Part shown: one piece after another, positions 1 through 5,020 of the stretch | How positions within the stretch are numbered: position 1 is the first letter of the stretch | Layout of the letters: every line of letters starts with the position of its first letter | Assembly: GCA_022561955.1 (NCBI GenBank) | Contig: JADFQF010000162.1 | Span: 1-5,020 of the forward strand | Direction: 5' to 3' | Length of the DNA: 5,020 nt | From: Chloroflexota bacterium | GTDB taxonomy: Bacteria > Chloroflexota > Dehalococcoidia > SAR202 > UBA11138 | The notes under the pieces: model-generated | Database searches by the model: none | Seen by the model: only the letters and a program-made list of their open reading frames with translations | Told to the model about the DNA's origin: nothing | Made by a program: the position numbers and the translations under genes

Positions 1-44
1 TGCGCGGCAAGCGTTAGAGCGGGGGCGGTGTTTCGTACTTCGGG
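1..44 (-). pseudogene. manC: Continuation of manC after the in-frame amber codon, cut by the window edge
   Basis: Reading on in the same frame past TAG 45-47 gives PEVRNTAPALTLAA down to the window edge. This matches the conserved ManC segment in which RNTAPA is nearly invariant, so coding homology continues with no frame shift. Only one base (position 47, A in place of C on the plus strand) would restore the GAG Glu codon expected here. The remaining part of the gene lies outside the window. Confidence 0.8.
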
Positions 45-293
45 CTACAGGACTATGAACGGGTCTGGCTTGCCGAGCCGGCGAACCTGTTCGCTTATCA
101 GGAACCTGTGTTCCTCGTTGGACACGAAAATAGGTGCGCGTACATCGCTCAACCCGTCAAGCCTGGATACGCACTCCTGAAGAAGCGTGCGTTCGCCGCT
201 CAAAGCCAGGAACTGCTTTGGGTAGAACTTCCTCGACAGGGGCCAGAGTCTGGTCCCTGAGCCACCGGCGAGAATGACCGGCTGGATAGTCAT
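45..293 (-). CDS. manC: Mannose-1-phosphate guanylyltransferase, N-terminal part ending at a premature amber codon
   Basis: This enzyme makes GDP-mannose from mannose-1-phosphate and GTP in the cytoplasm, supplying surface polysaccharides and glycosylation. The start is ATG at 291-293, chosen by the ribosome binding site and because the family begins shortly before the nucleotide-binding loop. A GTG at 297-299 would add two residues. The signature GGSGTRLWPLSR is at residues 10-21, followed by FYPKQF at 23-28 and then EEHRFLISEQ, all matching ManC/AlgA-type enzymes. The frame stops after 82 residues at TAG (45-47), whereas family members have roughly 350 residues, or about 470 with a fused isomerase domain. 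The stop falls where the family has Glu in the ILEPxxRNTAPA motif, and the rest of that motif follows in frame. As written the product would be an inactive fragment, so this is a broken gene or a sequence error. The family call is strong. Confidence 0.88.
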   Translation of the reverse strand: MTIQPVILAGGSGTRLWPLSRKFYPKQFLALSGERTLLQECVSRLDGLSDVRAPIFVSNEEHRFLISEQVRRLGKPDPFIVL

Positions 294-296
294 GAA

Positions 297-302
297 CACC
301 TC
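297..302 (-). promoter_or_regulatory. Ribosome binding site of manC
   Basis: On the minus strand GAGGTG is followed by TTC and then ATG at 291-293. The GAGG core sits five bases before that ATG, a normal spacing. It overlaps a GTG at 297-299 that could otherwise be read as a start two codons upstream. This site therefore favours the ATG at 293 as the true start. Confidence 0.6.
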
Positions 303-315
303 GGGTAGTTTATGG

Positions 316-342
316 TCCGGCGCCCGGCCCGTGGGAGCCGGA
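316..342. repeat. GC-rich inverted repeat shortly upstream of manC
   Basis: TCCGGC (316-321) pairs with GCCGGA (337-342) around a 15-base GC-rich loop. On the minus strand it lies about 14 bases before the ribosome binding site of manC. It may form a hairpin in the transcript leader; a regulatory role is speculative. Confidence 0.3.
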
Positions 343-379
343 ACTAAGTATCATCCCGTCGCCTAAGTCCTGGTGATTA

Positions 380-404
380 GTCGGCGCGAACGCGGGTATC
401 CGAC
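380..404. repeat. Imperfect inverted repeat in the manC leader
   Basis: GTCGG (380-384) pairs with CCGAC (400-404). Inside it CGC (385-387) pairs with GCG (392-394) around a four-base loop, leaving a five-base bulge GGTAT. No T tract follows on either strand, so it does not look like an intrinsic terminator. It could be a leader hairpin or chance in GC-rich sequence. Confidence 0.25.
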
Positions 405-596
405 ACGGGACATTAGATTTCAACATACTGATGCTAACCCACGGAAGTGAACACGACGGGGAAAACGCGGTTCCCGCTATGGAAAACTAGGTGAACAAAC
501 GTGAATAGATATTTATCAAACACTGTAAAACAGGGACCCGAGAGGCTTGCCAGGAGGGCCAGTCTCTATCGCGAATCGCTAAGCGACTGCTTGGGA

Positions 597-3500
597 CTAG
601 TCGCGGGGAATCGGGAGAATCGGCGCGCCCGCATCGAACATGTCATAGACTCGAAAGATTCCCCACATACCCGCCTCGCGATACGGGCCTCTGTGGTTGC
701 CGTAGATGTAATCTCCCGGAAACGCGCCGGGGCCGCCTGCGCCCTCCGTCAGCCGAAGAGTCAGCGCCTCCAGCCCACCGATCTTGACCGAGTCTAACAT
801 ATCGCTACCGGGCCTTCCCGGCTCGAAGGGCCAGCGATGACCCTCGATGCTGAAGACCTGGGACTGCTGGCTGTAGGGCACGAGGGCATTGACCCTGATC
901 GGGTCGCCCACGAAGGCCTGCATTATCGGCGTGTTGAACGCAGGCAGGTGCAGCGAGCTCTCGATGCCCGACCCTCCCCTGTTTACCACGGAATCCAGGG
1001 CGCTCAGAGGCTCCGTCCAGTAGTTCAATCCCAGTACCCCCTCGACGTCTTTCCGGTAAGGCATGACGTTGGTGCCGATCGTAAGGTCGCCATCCTGCAT
1101 GATGAGGGTGAAGTCCCGATAGGCGTCGCCGTCGGGAGGCTGTACGTCCACGGCCCAAGACGACACTTCAGAGGCATCCTCGCCGGTAAGCGGGTCCGTG
1201 TAAGTCGAACCCTCCGGGCCGACTATTATGGCGCCGTAGAGACCGAGGGCCGGGTTGGTGACGACATCGCCGCCATCCCTGACCAGGGCCGCAGTCTCGC
1301 CCACGGCGGGGTCGGCGTAGAATGTGAATACCCTGGATTCCCCCGGAGCGACGGTCTGCGAGGGGTTGAAGCCGACGTCGATCCCATATGACTTCTTCGG
1401 ATCGAAGGCCAGCATATCCGCGTGGAACGACACCCGGCCCGATGCCGTCTCGTTGCCGAGCGTCACCTGGATGCAATCGCCGACGTTGGCGTGCAAGACA
1501 AGGGGCTCGGGCTTCTTTTCGCCCGAGCGCCAGCCCTCGACGTCGCGTCGCAATGTGAAGACCTTTCCACTGGTCCCGCCCAGCATTGGTAGCGATGCGT
1601 CTATGGCGACGACCTCAAATGACCTCGAGGGAGCATCCGGAGGGCAGACGTTTGAAGCGGATGTAGGAACGGCCTCGTGACCGGGCAGTCTCTTCAGAGC
1701 CGTCTTTGCGCCGCCGTCGTGAACCCTCAATATTCCCCAGCTGCCCTCCAGCAGCCTCGAAGCCCTGCCGTTGGAATACAGGTAGTCGCCGGACATGAGC
1801 TGGGGACCGCCCGCCTGGGGAATCATCAGGTCGTATCTCTCGGATATCCCCAGATGTATCGTGCTGGTCGGCGGCGAGGTCGAGCTGTAGGGCTCAACGC
1901 GGAACCAGTGACCGTCGATATGCAAAGTATGGGTATCGTTGGTCGCGCTCACCAGGGTCCTGATGACTATCGGGTCGCCCACGAAGGCTTCGAAGACGGG
2001 CGTCGCGGGGTCGCCGTTCACCCAGCTGCTGAATATCTTCGACGGATCGTCCCCCCGCAAGACGAGCGGCTCCGCGCGAAGATTCAGCGCGCTTCCGCTG
2101 GACCCCGTGACTCGAACGGTAGGGTGCTGGTCCTGGATGAACATGACCATCTCGCGGAAGCTGCCGATGATGTCTCGGGAGACGACGGACTCGGTGCGAA
2201 TGTCCACGATGGGTCCGCTCCTGACCTCCTCTCCGGTGAAGGGGTCGTTGTATGTGGAATCGGGAGGCTCCGATATGAACGCGCCAAAGAGGCCGTGCTG
2301 CCATCCGCTTATGGCGTTCACATGGTCATGGAAATAGGCGGTGCCGAACTGGACGTCGGGATACCAGCGGTATCGAACGAACTCCGTGCTGACTATCTCT
2401 CCGTCGGCGTGATCGAACTCCAGGGGCGTCTCGAACTCAAGGGAGTCGCCGCGGACCTCGCGAATCCTCTTCACCTCGAAGGTCGAGTCCTGGTCCATGC
2501 CGACGCCGACCAGTGCGCCTCTCTGAAATCTGTCGGCGGAGGCCAGTGCTATCGAGGTGTCGCCGGACCTGGAGCCTGCCGTCAGGCTCTCTCCCTCCAC
2601 TCTGAAGGGCCGGATGGACTGCTCGTAGTTGAATCCCGTCGAAACGCCGTCGCTTGCCTGGATATCGAACTGGACGAAGTGGATGTGGATGTTCACCTTG
2701 CTGAACCTGTTGCGGTCGTTCCCGTCTTCCAGCTCGCTCTTCAGCGTGATGTCGGCGCAGTCCTGGCCCGCATTGCCCCTTATGGCGAGGGGGACGCGCA
2801 GGTCGTTGTCGGCTCGAATCCGCTCCTCATCCTCCTTCAGCACGAAAATCTGCCCCTGCTCGTCGATAAGATTGAACTTCTCGTTATACAGTATTGGCGT
2901 GGTGATGACCTGTATGTTGAACTCTTGCGCTCTTGCGCCGCTGGGGCACAGGCTCCACGGACCGTTTTCTCCCGGCGCAGGGAATTCGTTGCCGTTGCGA
3001 ATCGGCTCGAGGTAGGGCGCAGGGCCGTGATTGGGAGCAAAGGGAGGCCGTTGCCCAAGGTGAGGACGCAGAAACGGGTAGGCCAACTTTCCTGTGTCGG
3101 GATTGAAATACAGGGGCGGCCTCTCGCCGGGCGACTGCGATGTGTAGCCCGGCCACTCCACAAGGCTCTCGACCTGGTTGAGGTAGAGACGGCCCTCGCG
3201 CCTCCAGTCCATGACCGAGGCGTCATAGCCGTTGGGCACGCCGGAGGGCGGAAGCTGTCGCTCGACCCACGTCTGCAGATTCCCCGCGGTTATATCGAAG
3301 GTCCTGCCCCTCCAGTCCACCTCGGTATTCACCAGCGCCTCCGACGTGACGGCGGCCTTTGATTTTCCCGTCCGGTCAAGGAGCTCCACGAGGGGAGGCA
3401 GCGCGTCCTGGGAAACTTTGCCGTCCTGCAGCGTGTTGTACACCCGCCATATCATCCACATGCCCGCGACGTAGTGATTCGCGACGTGGCAGTGTATGAG

Positions 3501-5020
3501 AAAATCACCCGTGCTCTCCTGGCACCCGCCGCTGCCGCACTCGGTTTCCAGGTCGAACGACTCAGCCGGGCCAATACCTTGGGAGTCCAGTCGCGTAGAA
3601 CCGGCGGTCTGAATGGGAGGCGATTTGTCGAAACCAGTGTCGAAGCGGGTATCGCCCACACCCGACTGCCTCTGCCAGCGAATGGCCCCCCCGTGCGTGT
3701 GGTGCACGTGGAACACTTCCGAGCCGGCATGTACCAGCCGCGTCTTGACCGGGTCGCCGAGGTAGGACCGCGCGATCGGCGTGGACGGGTCGCCGAACAC
3801 GTAGGAGCTATATGCCAGGGACTGGTCTGGCTTGGAACCGGTCCTGTCCTTCTGAAGCTGAAGCCGGTTCATAAACGGCTCGCTTCTATAGTTGATCGCC
3901 CTTCCCGCTGGCTTGTATGCGCCGGTGATCGGGTCGATGAACGTGATAAGTTTCTCGGACTTGTCGCGAGGTTGGAACCGCTCGCTGCCAATCTCATGGT
4001 AATAGATTGAGAACTCACGGAAGTTGCTGCCGCTCGGGTCTTCGATGACAGCCGACCACCCACTGAGCAGTTCGGCTCCCGTGACGGGGTCCACATAAGT
4101 GGAGCCAGCAGGCTCGACGATAACCGCGCCGAACAGACCGTGACTGGACTGCAATCTCTCGACGCTGTGACTGTGGAAGTAGTGTGTGGCCTCCTGCTCG
4201 TTCTCGTTCACCATCCACTCGTAGACCACGGTCTCGCCAGGGTTCGCAGTAGCATCCGGGTTGGTTGCAATGGCCGCCGCGCCTGTGCTTTTGACATACA
4301 TAGCCGACTCGTGGATATGAAGGCTAGCTGGCTCGTCATCGATGCCGTTTCTCAGCGAGATGCGCAGGCACTCTCCCTGGTTGACCCGAATGGTCAGCGG
4401 CTGAATCGCGTCGCCTTGCAGGCCGATGGACACGGCAGGGTCGGCCTGATCTGCCCTGGCCGCCCTATTCTGCGCCTCCTCTTGCCTGACGCGATCTACC
4501 TCATCTTCCAGGGCGTACATGCGGCCTTCAGGATCGTAGTCGAGGAACCTGTTCAGCGTGACCTCGACCTTGAGCGCGGCGACGTCGTAATTCCTGACAG
4601 GGGCCGAAGGGTCGCAGCGTGTCCCCTGGTACACAGTCTCCTCGTCACCGTTGCCTACCAGGGTGACACCCTCCGACTCATCGTGGGTAGGCATTCCGCT
4701 GGCGAACCCGCCATCGGACGTTTTTTCTCCCTGCTCCACCGGTTCCACTTGCTCCTTGATATCTGGCTCCACGGGCGAAGCCGTGGGCGTTCCCGGCGGA
4801 TCAACGTGGTCTGCCGTCGGCGTCGGCGTTTCGACAGGTGAAGTCTCAGAAGGCTGTGTCGAGGCGACGGGGGCCGATGTAGGCGTTGCTGGCGGTGCGC
4901 TGGTAACGGGCAATGGCGGGGGCGTTGCCTCGGTGACGGACGGTACTTCCGTGGGATTTGGGGTAGACGTGGGGTCGAGCGTCGGCGGTGTGGCCGGTGC
5001 AGTCGCCTGTGGCCCTGCTG
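597..5020 (-). CDS. Large secreted six-cupredoxin multicopper oxidase, 5' end outside the window
   Basis: Residues here are numbered from a TTG at 4911-4913, giving 1438 residues to the TAG at 597-599. That TTG is probably not the start: the frame stays open to 5020 with the same T/P-rich composition, so the true start and signal peptide lie outside. The protein has a Thr/Pro/Glu-rich stalk (to about residue 50) followed by three tandem two-domain cupredoxin units at about 98-495, 654-1068 and 1088-1424. All four copper motifs occur in unit 1: HIH 199-201, HSH 247-249, HVHHTH 402-407, and HCHVANH 474-480 with axial Met485. Unit 2 keeps HIH 743-745 and HDH 862-864. Unit 3 is largely stripped of ligands. 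Multicopper oxidases oxidise a substrate at a type 1 copper and reduce O2 to water at a trinuclear cluster. The layout resembles ceruloplasmin and the MnxG/MofA manganese oxidases; substrate is unknown. The protein is presumably extracellular or cell-surface bound. Multicopper oxidase membership is very likely; the specific role is not established. Confidence 0.93.
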   Translation of the reverse strand, partial: AGPQATAPATPPTLDPTSTPNPTEVPSVTEATPPPLPVTSAPPATPTSAPVASTQPSETSPVETPTPTADHVDPPGTPTASPVEPDIKEQVEPVEQGEKTSDGGFASGMPTHDESEGVTLVGNGDEETVYQGTRCDPSAPVRNYDVAALKVEVTLNRFLDYDPEGRMYALEDEVDRVRQEEAQNRAARADQADPAVSIGLQGDAIQPLTIRVNQGECLRISLRNGIDDEPASLHIHESAMYVKSTGAAAIATNPDATANPGETVVYEWMVNENEQEATHYFHSHSVERLQSSHGLFGAVIVEPAGSTYVDPVTGAELLSGWSAVIEDPSGSNFREFSIYYHEIGSERFQPRDKSEKLITFIDPITGAYKPAGRAINYRSEPFMNRLQLQKDRTGSKPDQSLAYSSYVFGDPSTPIARSYLGDPVKTRLVHAGSEVFHVHHTHGGAIRWQRQSGVGDTRFDTGFDKSPPIQTAGSTRLDSQGIGPAESFDLETECGSGGCQESTGDFLIHCHVANHYVAGMWMIWRVYNTLQDGKVSQDALPPLVELLDRTGKSKAAVTSEALVNTEVDWRGRTFDITAGNLQTWVERQLPPSGVPNGYDASVMDWRREGRLYLNQVESLVEWPGYTSQSPGERPPLYFNPDTGKLAYPFLRPHLGQRPPFAPNHGPAPYLEPIRNGNEFPAPGENGPWSLCPSGARAQEFNIQVITTPILYNEKFNLIDEQGQIFVLKEDEERIRADNDLRVPLAIRGNAGQDCADITLKSELEDGNDRNRFSKVNIHIHFVQFDIQASDGVSTGFNYEQSIRPFRVEGESLTAGSRSGDTSIALASADRFQRGALVGVGMDQDSTFEVKRIREVRGDSLEFETPLEFDHADGEIVSTEFVRYRWYPDVQFGTAYFHDHVNAISGWQHGLFGAFISEPPDSTYNDPFTGEEVRSGPIVDIRTESVVSRDIIGSFREMVMFIQDQHPTVRVTGSSGSALNLRAEPLVLRGDDPSKIFSSWVNGDPATPVFEAFVGDPIVIRTLVSATNDTHTLHIDGHWFRVEPYSSTSPPTSTIHLGISERYDLMIPQAGGPQLMSGDYLYSNGRASRLLEGSWGILRVHDGGAKTALKRLPGHEAVPTSASNVCPPDAPSRSFEVVAIDASLPMLGGTSGKVFTLRRDVEGWRSGEKKPEPLVLHANVGDCIQVTLGNETASGRVSFHADMLAFDPKKSYGIDVGFNPSQTVAPGESRVFTFYADPAVGETAALVRDGGDVVTNPALGLYGAIIVGPEGSTYTDPLTGEDASEVSSWAVDVQPPDGDAYRDFTLIMQDGDLTIGTNVMPYRKDVEGVLGLNYWTEPLSALDSVVNRGGSGIESSLHLPAFNTPIMQAFVGDPIRVNALVPYSQQSQVFSIEGHRWPFEPGRPGSDMLDSVKIGGLEALTLRLTEGAGGPGAFPGDYIYGNHRGPYREAGMWGIFRVYDMFDAGAPILPIPRD
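642..1652 (-). other. Cupredoxin unit 3 (domains 5 and 6), copper ligands lost
   Basis: Homology to units 1 and 2 is clear from the paired Cys1090/Cys1147, GSTYTDPLTG at 1235-1244, NTPIMQAFVGDPIRV at 1327-1341 and GMWGIFRVYD at 1415-1424. The ligands have decayed. The first HxH is FHAD at 1163-1166, and the second aligns to RDG at 1212-1214. The HxxHxH position reads QVFSIE at 1352-1357. The HCHxxxHxxxxM position reads GNHRGPYREAGM at 1405-1416, keeping only one His and the Met. This unit most likely plays a structural role in closing a six-domain ring. A tail of about 14 residues follows before the stop. Confidence 0.83.
1710..2954 (-). other. Cupredoxin unit 2 (domains 3 and 4), domain 3 keeps HxH motifs, domain 4 degenerate
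   Basis: Domain 3 keeps HIH at residues 743-745 (nt 2679-2687) and HDH at 862-864 (nt 2322-2330). The latter is followed by the same HGLFGA turn as in domain 1. In domain 4 the HxxHxH equivalent reads HTLHID at 995-1000 (third His replaced by Asp). The HCHxxxHxxxxM position aligns without gaps to SNGRASRLLEGS at 1047-1058, so all His, Cys and Met ligands are gone. No type 1 copper can form in domain 4. Shared strand motifs with unit 1 (GDPATP/GDPSTP, xNLRAEP/INYRSEP, STYxDPxTG) establish homology despite the loss. Cys656 and Cys719 are a likely disulfide. Confidence 0.85.
2388..2588 (-). other. Small inserted beta-rich domain inside cupredoxin domain 3
   Basis: Residues about 776-842 lie between the first HxH (743-745) and second HxH (862-864) of domain 3. 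That spacing is about 116 residues, against 45 in domain 1. The insert has alternating hydrophobic strands and turns: GDTSIALAS, then ALVGVG, then a charged strand around FEVKRIREV, then GDSLEFETPLEFDHADGE. It resembles short beta modules found in other secreted proteins with a pattern like 'GxTSIxVAS...F..G..V.VG......I..V.GD.L.L..PL...H..G'. That resemblance is from memory and is not proof of homology. Function unknown. Confidence 0.55.
2955..3428 (-). other. Long inter-unit segment between cupredoxin units 1 and 2
   Basis: About 158 residues (496-653) separate the last strand of domain 2 from the first strand of domain 3, whereas only about 20 separate unit 2 from unit 3. The first part could be helical or mixed. 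The second part (about 555-653) is rich in Pro, Gly, Tyr and Trp, with short motifs such as GYDASVMDW and LRPHLGQRPPFAP, and has no copper motif. Its composition is unlike the T/P stalk, so it probably packs against the cupredoxin core rather than being a free linker. I do not recognise a named domain in it. Confidence 0.6.
3429..4622 (-). other. Cupredoxin unit 1 (domains 1 and 2), all copper motifs present
   Basis: Domain 1 (about residues 98-275) has HIH at 199-201 (nt 4311-4319) and HSH at 247-249 (nt 4167-4175), the two HxH motifs that feed a trinuclear cluster. Domain 2 (about 276-495) has HVHHTH at 402-407 (nt 3693-3710), matching HxxHxH. It also has HCHVANH plus Met485 (nt 3459-3494), matching HCHxxxHxxxxM. 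Together these give a type 1 copper site (His402, Cys475, His480, Met485) and half a trinuclear cluster in domain 2. Axial Met rather than Leu/Phe usually means a lower type 1 potential. Cys100/Cys182 and Cys459/Cys464 are likely disulfides. An extra charged segment, rich in Glu and Arg, lies at residues 136-158. Confidence 0.88.
4764..5020 (-). other. Thr/Pro/Glu-rich extracellular linker (encoded stalk)
   Basis: Translation in the oxidase frame gives a low-complexity stretch dominated by Thr, Pro, Ala, Ser, Val and Glu, with recurring TPT, TPP and PVE steps. It includes at least 35 residues upstream of the TTG at 4913. It is followed by an acidic segment at residues 50-92 before the first cupredoxin strand. 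Such stalks usually sit between a signal peptide or membrane anchor and the folded domains of exported proteins, and they may be O-glycosylated. The beginning is cut by the window edge, so whether an anchor precedes it cannot be seen. Confidence 0.8.

Larger units (their letters stand above)
300..596. other. Intergenic region between the oxidase stop and manC, no gene seen
   Basis: Minus-strand frames downstream of the oxidase stop close quickly: in the oxidase frame a second TAG lies at 579-581 and a TGA at 516-518. The stretch around 481-530 is distinctly AT-rich compared with the rest. It contains a weak promoter-like pair on the minus strand: TTTACA (524-529), a 16-nt spacer, and TATTCA (502-507). 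This is poor at the -10 and is only a candidate. No hairpin with a following T tract was found, so I cannot point to a terminator for the oxidase gene. The size of the gap favours manC having its own promoter. Confidence 0.5.

Noticed and set aside
457..476. Possible hairpin GGGAA (459-463) / TTCCC (471-475) as a terminator for the oxidase
   Set aside because: The stem is only five pairs, lies about 120 bases past the stop and is not followed by a T tract on the minus strand.
521..532. CTGT/ACAG mini inverted repeat around a short A loop as an operator or terminator
   Set aside because: Four base pairs with a three-base loop is expected by chance in an AT-rich patch.
45..599. Genome-wide TAG recoding to explain the manC amber
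   Set aside because: The oxidase ends at a TAG soon after its last cupredoxin strand, and a second in-frame TAG follows at 579-581, so TAG appears to work as a stop here.
501..797. Plus-strand open frame starting at GTG 501 with an AGGTGA-like site at 489-494
   Set aside because: Although the ribosome-site spacing is plausible, about two thirds of it is antisense to the oxidase C-terminus and the product has no recognisable features. Chance is more likely.
1677..3362. Long plus-strand open frame (561 codons) antisense to the oxidase
   Set aside because: It lies wholly opposite the oxidase coding sequence, whose cupredoxin motifs are unambiguous. Its translation shows no recognisable domain and looks like the usual stop-poor shadow frame of GC-rich coding DNA.
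4140..4841. Plus-strand open frame of 233 codons opposite the oxidase N-terminal region
   Set aside because: It is the shadow of the T/P-rich and domain 1 coding sequence, with an Arg/Val-rich composition and no domain.
4731..5020. T/P-rich region as a DNA tandem repeat or CRISPR-like array
   Set aside because: The repetition is in amino acid composition only; there is no regular nucleotide unit or spacer pattern.

Overview
The window looks bacterial, fairly GC-rich, and is read almost entirely from the minus strand (right to left). It holds two genes, both cut by the window edges. One is a very large secreted multicopper-oxidase-like protein (from beyond position 5020 down to 597). The other is the first part of a mannose-1-phosphate guanylyltransferase gene (293 down to position 1). 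A 303-bp gap lies between the multicopper oxidase stop and the manC ATG. The long Thr/Pro/Glu-rich N-terminal linker, the paired cysteines and the domain set suggest an exported protein of the kind common in Chloroflexota, and also in Actinomycetota and other environmental bacteria. The phylum is an inference only; there is no rRNA or other marker here.

Right part (5020 to 597, minus): the open frame runs off the right edge without a start, so the signal peptide is outside the window. After a T/P-rich stalk come three tandem two-domain cupredoxin units (six cupredoxin domains, the ceruloplasmin / MnxG-MofA type of layout). Unit 1 carries all four classical copper motifs. Unit 2 keeps only the two HxH motifs of its first domain and has a small extra domain inserted between them. 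Unit 3 has lost nearly all ligands. The surviving ligands suggest one type 1 copper in domain 2 and one trinuclear cluster, most plausibly at the domain 2/domain 3 interface. The substrate cannot be read from sequence; metal oxidation (Mn or Fe) is one family-based possibility.

Middle (300-596): noncoding as far as can be seen, with an AT-rich patch, two small inverted repeats and a good ribosome binding site just before manC. No convincing terminator was found.

Left part (293 to 1, minus): the N-terminal nucleotidyltransferase motif of ManC is intact, but an amber codon (TAG at 45-47) interrupts the frame exactly where the family has a conserved Glu. The family sequence resumes in the same frame right after it. 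This is either a nonsense mutation or a single-base sequence error. No functional link between the two genes is evident beyond shared orientation and a possible common location at the cell surface (GDP-mannose for surface glycans, exported oxidase).
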